A DNA stretch of 64,000 bases, from contig BCJX01000001.1 in assembly GCA_001600415.1 (NCBI GenBank), positions 2,346,271-2,410,270 on the forward strand, given 5' to 3'. Numbering within the stretch: position 1 is the first letter of the stretch; each line of letters opens with the position of its first letter. The notes under the pieces were generated by a model, which saw nothing but the letters and a program-made list of their open reading frames with translations, was not told the DNA's origin and made no database searches. Below, piece by piece: positions 34,530-46,203 of the stretch. This DNA comes from Pascua guehoae. Its lineage: Eukaryota; Basidiomycota; Tremellomycetes; Trichosporonales; Trichosporonaceae. The translations under genes and the position numbers were made by a program.

Positions 34530-35332
34530 GGTGGGCTAGTGTGACCGGGCGACAGAGGGGGGCGAGAGGGTGCGACGGGTCGACTTTCGGGGCGGGGGAG
34601 AGGTTGAGCAAAGTTCCGTATCCGACAGGTGCCAAGTGCCAAAGTAGTAGCAGGACAATGAATGTTCACTCGAGTTCGGTACGTGGAGGTTAGCCATGGC
34701 TGGCCGTGGGGGGGGGGGGGCCGGAATCGGGCGCAGCGCGCTCAACAGGGCGGAATTAGAGCCTTGGATGTTGTAATGGTGGGTTTTGTATTCCAGATCC
34801 ACCTCGTATTAGTAGTAACTCTAATGCGCCCCGCGTGTGCCCCAGGGTGGTGGGGTGAGTGGAGTGTGTCCCTGGATGTACGGATGTGCCATGTGGCCCT
34901 GTGCCAATTCTCTGGTGCAGCGCTCCCAGGCCTCAGGCCGCCTCAGGGACACACCGCCGCGCGCGCCCCGCCGCACTGGGCCAAGCTGCGCCATGGGCCA
35001 GGTCCAGGTCCCACAGCCAACATGAGAGTAACGGAACCAAATCCACGTGGACCACATGGTCATTCCGGGCCCCGCGGCAGCAGCCAGAGGTGGCGTGGCG
35101 TGGATTTGGGTGCTGGCGTGTCGCCAAATGGGTCTTGTATGTTGGTGGCCGCGTGCTGCCGCGTGTCACCCTCTCCCCCTGGCCGGCCTGGCTGCTGGCC
35201 TGCTGGCTGCTTGCCCCACGGCATGCCTGCTGTGGCCGACTTTCGAAAAGTGGCCGATGGCCTCATCTCCTGGAACCGCATTCATCTCTCGACCTTGTTT
35301 CCATCGTCGCTTCGACAAAACGCTCGCCCACA
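34530..35332. promoter_or_regulatory. Divergent promoter region of ERD2 and SPF1
   Basis: 803 bp between the starts of two oppositely transcribed ER genes. It contains an 11-12 bp G run near 34709-34720. Open frames here are unsupported. Co-regulation of the two genes is possible but not shown. Confidence 0.4.
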
Positions 35333-38300
35333 ATGCCGGAGTAAGTACGAGGAATACACCAGGCTGCACACAATAGTGCTTGGCCATGGGTTTTTGCGCA
35401 TTTTCGTTATCGCTCACACGCACAGCCCTTCAAGGCCGGCCATCGTCTCTAGCGAGATTGAGTGGATCCAGCTGGAAAACCCCATCCCCCTCCAGTATCG
35501 TCTCTACGGCCTGCCATTCCTTGGTGAGTTTCGGATGGCAGATGGCGAGCTGGGACGGTCGTGGCGGTCACCGGGGGTCGATGGAACGGGGGAGTGTGCG
35601 AGCGCGGAGCTTGTCGATAAGCCGCCATCGCTGTGGATCTGATTAGCGATCAGATTAGTGATCACGATGAAGCGGCGAGCCCGCTGCGATGTGGACAAGC
35701 TCCGCCACCAGGAGCCGTCTTGTCGTTGGGATGGTGCTGGCCGTCACGATCACGGAAAGTCGAGAGTGTGTGACTGTGTCGAGCGTCCATGAGCTGCCAG
35801 CGGGCCGGCGATCCGATTAGCGATCGCAATGTTGAATGGCCGCCGGCTACCCGAGTCTACAGCGCTACCTGCCTCCAACGAGCTTGAAGAGAGTGAACCT
35901 CGTCCGCCGTCAACAACCGCCTTGACCCACTGTTCTCCTTGCTATAAACACCATCTCCTAGCTAGCACCAAGCTCCCACCACTGACGCCCAGCCTTCTAC
36001 CCCGTTCTTTACTATGCCTACTATTACCGGTACGACGACTGGGTCGTCTCGGAGGAGTGGACGTTCATCTACTGCGTCCTCCTGTTCGCCGGCCACGCGC
36101 TGAGCTTCCTCGCTACTCGCTGGAGCAATGCGGTCCGCGCAACGATTTGTTACCGTACGGTGCGTTTTGGTGGTCTGGGTGGTCATGGGAGACAGTGTGT
36201 CATGGCGGAGGGCTGGCACCGACTACAACGTCGGCCGCGGGCAGCGTCGTGCAGGCTCTAAGGGCCGATACCCAGCGACGACGCGCGGCGGTTACGCATG
36301 AGCGTTTCTTAAACCTTGCAGTGCCGTTTCCACCGCTTGAATGTCGTCTTCTGCCGGGCATGGCGCGAGGCACGTCTCGCCGGCCACAACCCCACCGTAT
36401 CTCTCGACTCCCGCTAACTCACCAGGCCAAGTCATTCCCGACTGCCTCGACTGTCCGGGTCGTGCCCAAGAAGGGCCGCGGTACAGGCGAGATGGTCCCC
36501 CTTGACGCCAAGCTTGCCCCCAACGCCACTGAGCCGACATACTCGTTCATCTACCAGCGCGACACGTATGTCTGGAACGTTGCCGAGAACGCGTTCACGC
36601 CGATCCCGTACCCATGTGACTCTGCGCCTCCTCTCGGGGTGTTCCAGCAGTCCAAGGGCATTCTGACGCACGCGCCGACCACCAAGGCCGCGAGCCAGGC
36701 GCTCAAGTCTCTTCCCGTCCTCGACGTGCTCAAGGCGACATACGGCCCGAACGAATGCCACATCCCGATCCCCAAGTTCCTCGAGCTGTTCGCCGAGCAC
36801 TCTGTGGCGCCATTTTTCGTTTTCCAAATGTTCTGCGTCGCCCTCTGGTGCCTCGACGAGTACTGGTACTACTCGCTGTTCACGGCGTTTATGCTGGTCG
36901 TCTTTGAGTGCACCGTCGTGTTCCAGCGTGTGCGCACTCTTACCGAGTTCCGCACGATGAGCGTCAGCCCGTACCCGGTCCAGGTGTACCGCGACGGCAA
37001 GTGGGTTGAGATTGTCAGCTCCGAGCTCGTCCCCGGCGACCTTGTGAGCATTGTGCGCACCAAGGCCGACTCGGGCATCCCGTGCGACCTTCTCCTCCTG
37101 CGCGGCACTGCCATTGTCAACGAGGCCATGCTGTCTGGCGAGTCCACCCCGCTTCTCAAGGAGAGCATTGAGCTCCGCGAGCCCACCGACCGCCTCGACA
37201 TGAACGGATCCGACCGCAACAATGTCCTCTTTGCCGGCACAAAGGCTCTCCAGGTCGAAAAGGCCGGCGAGGGTGGCATGAAGACGCCCGACGACGGCTG
37301 CCTTGCGGTGGTCTTACGCACCGGCTTTGGCACTACCCAGGGTCAGCTTGTCCGCACCATGATCTTCTCCACGGAGCGCGTCTCGGCCAACAACCTCGAG
37401 TCGTTCCTCTTCATTCTCTTCCTTCTCATCTTTGCCATTGCGGCGTCGGCGTACGTCTGGATCAAGGGACTCGAGCGCGGCATGAAGAAGGGCAAGCTCC
37501 TCCTCGACTGCGTCCTCATCATCACCTCGGTCGTGCCTCCCGAACTCCCCATGGAGCTTTCGCTTGCGGTCAACGCGTCTCTCGTCGCCCTCCAAAAGTT
37601 TGCCATCTTCTGCACCGAGCCATTCCGCATCCCCTTTGCGGGCCGCGTCGATGTGTGCTGCTTTGACAAGACGGGCACCATCACCGGCGAGGACCTCGTC
37701 GTCGAGGGTGTGTGTGGTATCGACAATGCCGACCCCAAGAAGCTCGTCGACATTACAAAGACCAGCAAGGAGACCACCCTGGCCCTCGCTGCTGCCCACG
37801 CGCTCGTTCTCCTCGACGACGGTACCATTGTCGGTGACCCCATGGAGAAGACGACTCTTCAGGCCCTCGACTGGAAGGTTGCCAAGGGCGACAATGTCTC
37901 GCCAAACAACAAGGATGCCCCGTACAAGTACCAGCTCAACATTCGCCGCCGTTACCAGTTCTCGTCTGCGCTCAAGCGCATGTCGACCATCTCCGCTGCA
38001 ACCGATGCCTCGGGCCGCAAGTGGATCGCCGCCGTCAAGGGCGCTCCCGAGACTCTCAAGTCAATGTACACTACGGTTCCCTCGTGGTACGAGGAGACGT
38101 ACCGGTACTACACTCGCCGCGGTTCGCGTGTGCTTGCACTTGGCATCAAGACGATGACCATCCAGCCCAACGAGATCAACCACATTGCACGTGACAAGGT
38201 CGAGTGTGACCTCGAGTTTGCCGGCTTCCTGGTCTTCCACTGCCCGCTCAAGCCCGACGCCGTCGAGGTCCTCAAGATGCTCGCCGACTCGTCCCACCGC

Positions 38301-39909
38301 TGCATCATGATCACTGGCGACAACCCGCTCACGGCCGCCCACGTTGCGCGCGATGTCGAGATTGTCGACCGCGATGTCATGATTCTCGACCTCAAGGAGG
38401 GCTCGACTGACCAGCTTGTGTGGCGCAACGTTGACGAGACCAAGATTATCGACGTCAACCCCGACCTGCCCCTGGACCACGAGATTCTGCGCGACTATGA
38501 CATTTGCATTACCGGTGCCGCTGTTCGCGAGTTTGAGGCTCGCCCCACTTGGAAGGACCTCGTCACGCACACTTGGGTGTACGCACGTGTCTCGCCCGCG
38601 CAAAAGGAGTACATTGTGACAACCCTCCGCGAGCTCGGCTACACGACGCTCATGGCTGGTGACGGCACCAATGATGTGGGTGCGCTCAAGCAGGCCCACA
38701 TTGGTGTTGCGCTTCTCGACGGCTCTCAAGACGACCTCAAGGCCATTGCCGAGCACCAGAGGAATGAGCGCCTCAAGAAGGTCTACGAGCAGCAGTGCAA
38801 GATTTCGGCCCGCTTCAACCAGCCCCCTCCCCCCGTCCCCCCTGCTCTCCGCGATCTCTACCCCGAGCTCGTCGAGACGCAGCAGGAGGTTGCCAAGAGC
38901 CACGCAAACGCCAAGAAGCAGAACCCCATGGAAAAGTTTGACCTCACGACCATTACCGCCAAGCTCGCCGACATGGACGAGGGCCAGGAAGTGCCGCAGA
39001 TCAAGCTCGGCGACGCCTCGTGCGCCGCGCCGTTTACGTCCAAGCTGTCCAACGTTGCTGCCATTTCAAACATTATCCGCCAGGGCCGCTGCACGCTCGT
39101 CGCCACGATCCAGATGTACAAGATTCTTGCGCTCAACTGTCTTATTACCGCCTACTCGCTCTCGGTCCAGTACCTCGACGGCATCAAGTTTGGCGACTAC
39201 CAGGTCACCATTACCGGCATGCTCATGAGCGTGTGCTTCCTGTGTATTTCGCGCGCAAAGCCCGTCGACAAGCTCTCGCGCGAGCGCCCGCTTGGCAACA
39301 TTTTCAACTTTTACGTTCTCCTTTCGGTCCTCCTCCAGTTTGCGATCCACATTGGCGCACTCGTTTACATTACCAACCTGTCCAAGTCTCTCGAGGAGTG
39401 AGTTGTCAACGAGCCTCGCACGCAACACCAATTGACATTTCAGCCGCGGCGAGATTGACCTCGACAAGAAGTTTGAGCCCACCCTCCTCAACACGGCCAT
39501 CTACCTCCTCGGTCTTTCGCAGCAGGTCTCGACTTTTGTGCTCAACTTCCAGGGCCGGCCCTTCCGCGAGGGCATCAAGGAGAACCGCCCGCTCTACTTT
39601 GGCCTCCTCGGCGCGTCGACCGTTGCGTACTCTGGCGCGCTCGACATTTTCCCCGACCTCAACTCGTGGCTCCAGCTCGTCGACATGTCGTGGGACTTCC
39701 GCTTCAAGCTGACGGTTGCCATGGTTGTCGACTTTGCAGGCTGCTACCTGATGGAGGTCGGGTGCAAGTACCTGTTTGCCGACCTCGAGCCGGCCGAGCT
39801 CGTCACGCGCGGCCGCGAGCGCCGCGAAAAGCGCCGCGCCGCAGAGGAGCTCGCCAAGCAGACTGAAACACTGCCAGAGCTCGACGCCGTGATCAAGAAG
39901 GAGCAGTAG
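35333..39909 (+). CDS. SPF1: P5A-type ATPase Spf1 (ER transmembrane-helix dislocase)
   Basis: ER P-type ATPase that removes mis-targeted tail-anchored and mitochondrial proteins. Five exons (35333-35340, 35426-35523, 35993-36159, 36426-39397, 39444-39909) give 1236 residues, the expected size. The first coding exon is only 8 nt (ATGCCGGA). Signature features are the P5A transmembrane motif SVVPPELPMELSLAV, the phosphorylation site CCFDKTGTITGEDLVVEG, the actuator TGES equivalent LSGES in VNEAMLSGESTPLLKE, and the hinge LMAGDGTNDVGALKQAH. Eight or more hydrophobic segments are visible. The C-terminus is a charged Arg/Glu/Lys tail. Intron 2 (35524-35992, 469 nt) is unusually long and carries repeats of GATTAGCGATC-like sequence. 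Confidence 0.95.
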
Positions 39910-41142
39910 GTGCCAGCCAGCATTGTACGGGTCGAGCCTGTCACCGGGCTTTCGTAGTAGATTTGCCACCACGAGGCGTAGATGCATCACTCTTGCATAG
40001 TTTTTGCAGGGCTGGAGGTAGCGAGTGGAGCATGCTCGGTATAGAGCATTGCGGCACAACGAAGTCGTGCTGTTTTGCACTGCCACAGTGAGGCTCACCC
40101 ACAGCTCTCCGGACACACCTATATGAGACACATGCATGCCCACAGTACACTACGTATTCGCTCCGTCTAAAATTCGAAGCCTACGCAACCTCAGTTTACA
40201 CCACCTCGATGACCGAGACGGGCGAATGGTCGATTGGCGCGCTCTGAGTTTCGATACGAACGCATTATCTCGCTCCTTGGACGAAAAAGTAGAGGTTGAC
40301 GGCAAGCACATTCCACTGGGGGCTACACTGGCTGCGGGGCGAGGACGTTGATCCAGCCGAAATTTGTGGGTATGACGGAGACGACGAACAAGAGGTTGTC
40401 GGATGCCGACAACGGTTCTATGTCGTCGGGGTATTCGTACTGTACCCATCGGGCCCGACCACTGTATGACGCTTCCCGTCCCATCTCGCTTCTCTCCTTT
40501 GTCTCTCATCAGTCTTCACCCCCGACCATAAATTGAGAGTGCTACCTCGGAGCGCGATCGACGCCTGTCCCTCTACACTAACATTGCCTTTTTTATTTAC
40601 TCCTACGACTCGCAGGGCCCCACGTCCGCTCGGCCTATGGCTGCAACACTGAGCCCGCAGGGCGAGTTTGAATTTTGCCACTGGTTGTTTCCCAGCGACG
40701 CTGCACAATGACAAGTATGATTGGGGTTCAGAGTATCGTAACCCCTTCACTCTTGGGCACGGCCACGATGGTTCCTTGGAATACCTCGCCGACATTTGTT
40801 TCGTTGATACTCTGCTGCGACTACCAACTCGGCGTGGAGCTGACCACCCAACCCACCAAGCCGCCGCGCCAACAACAATGGCGACTGCGTAAACAGCAAT
40901 AACGACCACTGTGCAAACAATGACGACTGCATGATAGTTTTTTCATTATGCTAAATGACACTTCTGACAACCACTTGTCGTTTTTCCATCTTTGATACTT
41001 CTTCTTGTTTCGTTCTTTCTTTCTTTCTTTCTTTCTTTCTTTCAGAGCTCGTCAAAGAAGTACTCTGCCTCAAACTCGCTCATGCCCGACAACGGCACAT
41101 GTGTGGCAAACACCGACCCGGAAGCCGAGCTCGAGTTGTGGC
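39910..41142. other. Intergenic region with CTTT microsatellite
   Basis: 1.2 kb between the SPF1 stop and a small mitochondrial gene; it includes both 3' UTRs. A pure (CTTT)n tract lies at about 41019-41043. Short open frames, including one ending GMSEFEAEYFFDEL just right of the microsatellite, are unsupported. Confidence 0.4.
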
Positions 41143-42088
41143 CTAGTACGGGAGTTCCTTGCCAAAGCCCTACGTCTGTAGTCAGCGGCTGGATGGGGGT
41201 CAGCAGCATCCCAGTCCGATTCCGAGGATTTTTGAATCAACCCGTAGTAGTATTGGGGGGTTCTGGGACGCTACTCTGGAACGCTCACGCACCGAGGCGT
41301 TCTGGCTCATCCGGTTGTTGGCCGGGTTGCCCTCGCCGCGCGCGCGGGCGCGCTCGTCCTTTGTAATGTAGAACCAGAGGGCGGTCATGCCCGCGAGGCC
41401 GGCGCCGGCGTATGCGAATGTGTCTGGGGTTAGGAGGGTCACGGGGGGGTGGGCTTAGGGTGNNNNNNNNNNNNNNNNNNNNNNNNNNNNNNNNNNNNNN
41501 NNNNNNNNNNNNNNNNNNNNNNNNNNNNNNNNNNNNNNNNNNNNNNNNGTGTGTGTGTGTGGAGAGGGGGAGGGGGCCGAGGGTTGGATATGGCAAGGGG
41601 ATGGGTGAAGACCACTTGCAGGAAAAGTGGTGTTACCAGTGACACGACGTGCGGCGTCGCCGTCGCCGTCGATCCAGTTGTGATCAAGGCAAGATCGGGG
41701 CGTAGCGCCATACGGGCGCGGGTGTCTGGGTACAGTGGTACAGGACGGTCGCCAGCTTACCACCAACACCCAAGCCAAGGCTTTCTAGCATATCGTGGCA
41801 AATGCCTCCCGCGGCGACCAAGAACGCGTCCAAAGACAAAAGACAACATCACTCACAGTCGGGCTTCTTGCCGCCAGCCTGCTGACCGGTACCCGCAAGG
41901 GTGGCGTATGCGCGCTGCTGTCAGCCGTGGACCGGGACGTCCACCGAGTGGACTAAGTAGACCGAGGTGGACCGAGGTGGATGGACCGAGGTTTCATCTC
42001 GACCCAGTGACCTCCGGGCTGGATCGCCCAGGGGGGGCAAGAGACACCGACGTACCCTAGGAATAGCACGGGTCGCGAGACGGAGCAT
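41143..42088 (-). CDS. Small mitochondrial single-pass membrane protein (unrecognised)
   Basis: Built from four small exons (42056-42088, 41857-41914, 41293-41423, 41143-41169), giving about 82 residues. It begins MLRLATRAIPR, a basic presequence, continues RAYATLAGTGQQAGGKK, then a membrane helix YTFAYAGAGLAGMTALWFYI followed by a charged tail TKDERARARGEGNPANNR and ends GFGKELPY. All joins keep phase with GT-AG sites, and codons are third-position G/C-rich. Presequence, one helix and matrix-or-intermembrane tail fit a small respiratory-chain or ATP-synthase accessory subunit, but no family was recognised. Intron 2 contains an assembly gap of 86 Ns (41463-41548). The last exon is uncertain: a different donor-acceptor pair gives a longer tail with rarer codons. 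Confidence 0.6.
41463..41548. other. Assembly gap (86 N)
   Basis: A run of 86 Ns directly followed by a GT dinucleotide repeat, so the missing sequence is probably a (GT)n microsatellite of uncertain length. It lies in the second intron of the small mitochondrial protein gene. Confidence 0.98.
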
Positions 42089-43213
42089 TGCGATGTGAGG
42101 TGATGCGATGTGTAGTTGTTATGCGAGTGAAGTGTAGAGTAAGAGAAATGCAAGTTGACGTTGGAGTGGAGCGGGTGGCGACGTCCATCGCGTCCCATAT
42201 ATCCCTCCCAGAACCCGTTGAGGTGGGTCTTGGGATGATTCTAGTTTGTCGTTTGAGCGTGTGCTCCAACGCGCCTGACATGCGGGTGCTAGGCTCAGTG
42301 TGAGAACGGCCAAGGCATGGGCAGATGACCACCCGGCACATGGCACGAGATGATTGGCATGATGCAAGATTCCAACAACAATGCAACCATGCAAACTGCA
42401 CTGCGACACTGCGGCATGCAAACGTCGCAGATAACCTCACGGCGGGTGCTGGTGCGCGCACGCGGATATTGGCGGCGCGCTATTTCGAGGTATGTATGCT
42501 CGCCCCCCCCTCGAGGTCTGATTGTTAGTCTCGCCCACTACGCACAAATGTCAGATGTCAGATTGTGAGATCATGACAGATGCCCAGCCCTAGTCTCAGC
42601 CCCGCCCAGCGCCACCCACCGGCCACCTGACCATGCAAAGTGGGTGCTGAATAGGCAACTGTATCCAAACATTCCGCGTCGGGCGGGCCAGTCCGGCCCC
42701 GATTGCGTCTGTCCGCCACTCGTACGCTTATGTACGAGATCGGAGCAAGTCCCATGAGCATTTGACCAGCGTCACTAGTCAGTGCTGCTCCGAGGACAAT
42801 CTCGGCGCCGTTCCTGAAGGGCGCACGCGGCCGCGACACCCTTGGGACCCTTCATCGTACTGACATACGCAGGTGTGCTTGGAGGCGTCGGACCTTGGGT
42901 GGAGTGATCATGTGACCTTGCATGTACGTTTATCTTTGGCGGAGATGGTACGCAGTGGCGATTGTGGCGATTCTAGTGGTGATTCAGTGGTGATTCAGTG
43001 GCGCGTCGCCGCATCACCGTTGACCATGTTCCGTTCGAGGTGCCCCAAATACGGTAAAACCAGCATCCAACGATGGTAGCCACGACTCTAGTATCATTCA
43101 AGCCTCGACTCCAGCGGGGCCGCTTACACTGCCTTGTCGGGCTTGGGATCGGAACACTGTGGCATATCCATGAATGCGTTTGCTCGCCATGGCCCTTCCC
43201 TAGGTCCACACTC
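42089..43213. other. Intergenic region, nothing recognised
   Basis: About 1.1 kb upstream of the small mitochondrial gene. It contains small tandem motifs (GTGGTGATTCA repeated near 42971-42998) but no coding or RNA signal. Confidence 0.35.
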
Positions 43214-43549
43214 TCACGCTTGCGAACCTGCACAGAAGCAATCTAGAGTCACAGTAGCACTGGACGTAGACTGCTGTTGTGGCGATTCACCACGATAAAA
43301 GTGTACTTGGATGCACTGCAGGTAGCGCCTGGGCGCAGTCTCGACTTCCTGTACGCCATTGTTATCAAGCCCAAAGTGGAGGTGGAGGTCACGTGGGAAT
43401 TGACACGTCACATTTCGTGGGCTAGCCAGGCTGTTCCTAACTCCCTCACAGAGTGAGAACATCCTCCAGGGCTTGGTGTTCTCAAGAAGAAGAGCAGAAG
43501 CAGCAAGCAAAAAGCAGAGACGGACAGCAAAAAGAGACCTCATATCCAC
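43214..43549 (-). CDS. Possible small secreted protein
   Basis: A 111-codon frame begins MDMRSLFAVRLCFLLAASAL, a good signal peptide: basic residue, then a 13-residue hydrophobic core. It is followed by a mature region with Cys in LCEGVRN, VTCQFPRDLHL, YLQCIQVHFYRG and LDCFCAGS. The spacing of five cysteines and the Phe/Tyr/His pattern look like a folded secreted domain. Codon bias is weaker than in neighbouring genes, and a donor-like GTGAGG lies in the middle, so the gene may be spliced differently or be partial. No family was recognised. Confidence 0.4.
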   Translation of the reverse strand: MDMRSLFAVRLCFLLAASALLLENTKPWRMFSLCEGVRNSLASPRNVTCQFPRDLHLHFGLDNNGVQEVETAPRRYLQCIQVHFYRGESPQQQSTSSATVTLDCFCAGSQA

Positions 43550-44053
43550 TCTTCCGTCACTTACTACAAGCGCGGCCGCGCGTCGCAGGGGGCTTGCTCT
43601 GACCCTGGCGCCTACACGTCGGGTGCGTCGTCGAGATTCGAACCAGCAGCCGCGTTCGGAGGTCGGATGTCATCAAATGGTACGTTACGACCGCAATACC
43701 ACCCATCCTTTTTGAAAACTGTGGAATATCCCATGCATTTGACGAGTCATGTTTGAAGCGGGTTCGGTGAGTTTCGTATCGACCACCCAAACGTACCACA
43801 GTCAGCACGCTCGGGCTGCCCGTTATGAGCGGGTTGGTATTTGGTGAGGAAGACTCAACATTAAAACGCTCAGAGGGGTAGCAGCACGTGACTAGACTCA
43901 AACGCTAGCTCGGCCCACCTTTGCAACGCACCTGGTGGTACCCCCCTTTTGCCACTGTGCTTTCCTTTCTCTTCCTCCCCCTTGTCCATTGTCCCATCCG
44001 GGCGCCATCCCCGTTTCAGCCGCCCAGACGCCACCGACCTCACCGCGCGCGCA
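43550..44053. promoter_or_regulatory. Upstream region of the first tandem membrane protein gene
   Basis: About 500 bp. The right-hand 130 bases are pyrimidine-rich on the + strand and probably form the promoter and leader of the gene at 44054. A tRNA-like T-loop match near 43630 does not fold. Confidence 0.35.
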
Positions 44054-44524
44054 ATGGCAAAACACGGTCCATCACCGCTCGACGAGCACCGCCTCGACGT
44101 GCGGCAGGAGGGCGTCGTCGTCTTCGCCGCCCTGCCATTGCTCGTGCTCATCACCATGCTTTCGGGCGACGTCCGCCTGATCGTGCTCGCCATGTTTGCC
44201 ATGTTCTCCGCTGCGGTGTTCTGCTACCACCTGGCCAAGTGGGCACGGCGCGACAAGAGTGATTCTGTCGATACCAACAACAACAACAACGACAACAACA
44301 ATAACAATAATACCGACGACAGTACGGCTCTCGTGGTCACGGGCGCCCCGTGCGCCGTCACGCTGATCAACCTCGTCGCGTCCCGGACCGTGTGGCGCGC
44401 CGTGGACGCGATTCTCATCGTGGTCAATATTGGACTCATCATCCGTGCGGCGTTTAGGATTGTCCGAGCCGAACGCGGCCAGTATCAGCCGCTGCCATCC
44501 GGCTCCGAGGCCCAGACGGTCTAG
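44054..44524 (+). CDS. Tandem-paralogue membrane protein A (unknown function)
   Basis: Single-exon frame of 156 residues. Four hydrophobic segments are visible: VVVFAALPLLVLITMLSG, LIVLAMFAMFSAAVFCYHL, the segment around APCAVTLINLVA, and AILIVVNIGLIIRAAF. Between segments 2 and 3 lies a low-complexity Asn/Asp stretch coded by AAC/AAT repeats (about 44275-44310). The C-terminal half carries a motif, LINLVASRTVWRAVDAIL ... VRAE ... PLP ... V, shared with the two downstream copies. No known family was recognised. The start has A at -3 (GCAATGG). Confidence 0.7.
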   Translation: MAKHGPSPLDEHRLDVRQEGVVVFAALPLLVLITMLSGDVRLIVLAMFAMFSAAVFCYHLAKWARRDKSDSVDTNNNNNDNNNNNNTDDSTALVVTGAPCAVTLINLVASRTVWRAVDAILIVVNIGLIIRAAFRIVRAERGQYQPLPSGSEAQTV

Positions 44525-45304
44525 ATTCGTAGTGGAGTTGATGCGCGGGGGGGGTCTTGTACGCAGTCATGTATATATAATCTAGGTGTACTCTTGCCTA
44601 TGGTGTAGACTTGGGTTGGTGGCGCGGGGTACAGGTGCGGGTGAGAACGGCAGCGAGCTGATGGATGCGTTTCCACAAACACAATCGTACAGGCCGAGAA
44701 TACTCTCGACACAGTCCGTCCCGGCATCGATGGATGTGCACAGCGCTGTAAAAAGCCAGCAGAGTAACTCGTAGGTATACGACGGGTGTACATGTAACAC
44801 GCAGCATGTGGTTGGTGAGCGAGATGGACAGTACGGCGCGCTCGCAATGCTGGCGAAAAGGGTGCAAGGGTGCGATGGTGCATGTTGCAAAGGAGCAAAC
44901 CCTTTGCGAGGCCTCCAGTCCGAGTATCACAAAGGATAGGACATTTCACGGACACGACTGTTTCTACATGTCTGCACGCGACTGACGCTTTCTTTACTTT
45001 GGTTTTCATGACCATCTTCATCACCAACCCTGTTAGTTGCACGCCAAGCCCGCCAAGCCTGATGGATAGACACATAATAGAACTGCCGATGGTGCCGATG
45101 GTGCCGATGGTGGCGTCAATGGTACCCAATGCATCATCATGGAGGCTCTTGGAGCATACCGAGCGTCCATGCGGCCGCATCTCTATCCCAGTGTCGTACA
45201 TACCACTCCCACGTCACGATTACCTCTGCACCCACCGCCTGAACGCTTGCTCACCACCTGAACACTCGCACACTGTCTGAACACTCGCACACCGGCTGTG
45301 CACC
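44525..45304. other. Spacer between paralogues A and B
   Basis: 780 bp without a supported gene. It has a TATATATAA stretch just after gene A (44570-44580), a 9-bp repeat TGCCGATGG near 45090-45115, and a repeat of GAACACTCGCACAC-like units just before gene B. Confidence 0.4.
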
Positions 45305-45826
45305 ATGGGAGACGAACAATCAGCTGCCGACAAGGAACGCATCGACGCACGGCGAAAGAGTGCACTCGCATTCTTCGGCCTCGTCTTCATGTGCCTCGTC
45401 ATCTTCCCAGGCGACAGCAGATAGCTTGAGTACGGAGTTCCAGCCCGGTGACGGACCCAAGGTCTTTTGCCTGATGCTCGTCCGTTTTGATAACCGTCGG
45501 GGCCGTGTATCGCCTCGTCGTCCAATTCTTCCTCTGGCCTCTGGGTCAAGTGCTGCGGCAACACCACCTCATCACAGGGCAGCGACATTGTTCCCGTGCT
45601 CGTGACCGCTGTCCCAACAGCGTTTGGCTTGATCAACTGGCTTGCGCCGCGGACCGTGTGGTTTCCGCTTGACATCCTGGTCCTCGTCCCCGCCGTCCCT
45701 GCCACAGTGTACTACGTCGCCGCCTGCATCTTGCGCGAAGTGGACGCATCCCGTCCACAGAGGTACGAACTGCTGCCGCCCAGCACCAATCCAGCGCCTT
45801 GCACGCCGGTCCCCGAAACGGTGTAG
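45305..45826 (+). pseudogene. Tandem-paralogue membrane protein B, apparently decayed
   Basis: The ATG at 45305 opens MGDEQSAADKERIDARRKSA then LAFFGLVFMCLVIFPGDSR, matching the basic-then-hydrophobic start expected of this family. An in-frame TAG ends it at codon 40 (45422-45424). Family sequence continues in other frames: KVFCLMLVRF from about 45459, LITVGAVYRLVVQFF after an apparent one-base loss in a T run near 45490, and VPTAFGLINWLAPRTVWFPL then DILVLVPAVPA to a TAG at 45826, ending VPETV. A possible intron (about 45542-45578) could join the last two blocks. At least one stop and one frameshift remain unless the assembly is wrong. Confidence 0.6.
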
Positions 45827-46203
45827 ATGTCAGGAGTGTTGGAGTGTGCGAGGATGGGCGTGGACCACTGGACGCGCAGTATATGAGCATGCAGCGTGGG
45901 GTTGCACAGCATCAAACAGCCAGGCCATGGGCACATTTGAACAGACGGCAGGCGGGGTAATGTGATAAACCGTAAACCAGCATCGCGAGCGCAACATTCA
46001 CGTGCCTTTCTCAAACACCACACTTGGGCATTGCCACACGCGACTCCCTGCGCGGTCCCGTCTCGCAAAAACTCTCCCATTTGCCTCATTGCCCTCTCCT
46101 CTTTTTGCATCCATCCCACCAGAATTCTGTCCATCTCTTTCGACTCGAGCGTCTCCTCGGCTCATCATCTCCCTCGTCGCCATCCAAACCTGACGAGGAC
46201 ACC
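45827..46203. promoter_or_regulatory. Upstream region of paralogue C
   Basis: 377 bp; the last ~150 bases are C/T-rich and likely form the promoter and leader of the gene at 46204. Confidence 0.35.

Noticed and set aside
41019..41043. Regular CTTT repeat considered as part of a repeat array
   Set aside because: Simple microsatellite with no spacers; there is no CRISPR-like structure anywhere in this eukaryotic window.
41044..41175. Longer C-terminal exon for the small mitochondrial gene, ending GMSEFEAEYFFDEL
   Set aside because: It can be spliced in phase but uses rare codons (CTA, GTA, GGA). The shorter ending GFGKELPY uses preferred codons, so the longer form is kept only as an alternative.
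43600..43735. tRNA-like GGTTCGAATCTCG on the minus strand
   Set aside because: The T-stem does not pair (GCTGG versus CTCGA), there is no D arm, and the acceptor ends match for only about five bases.
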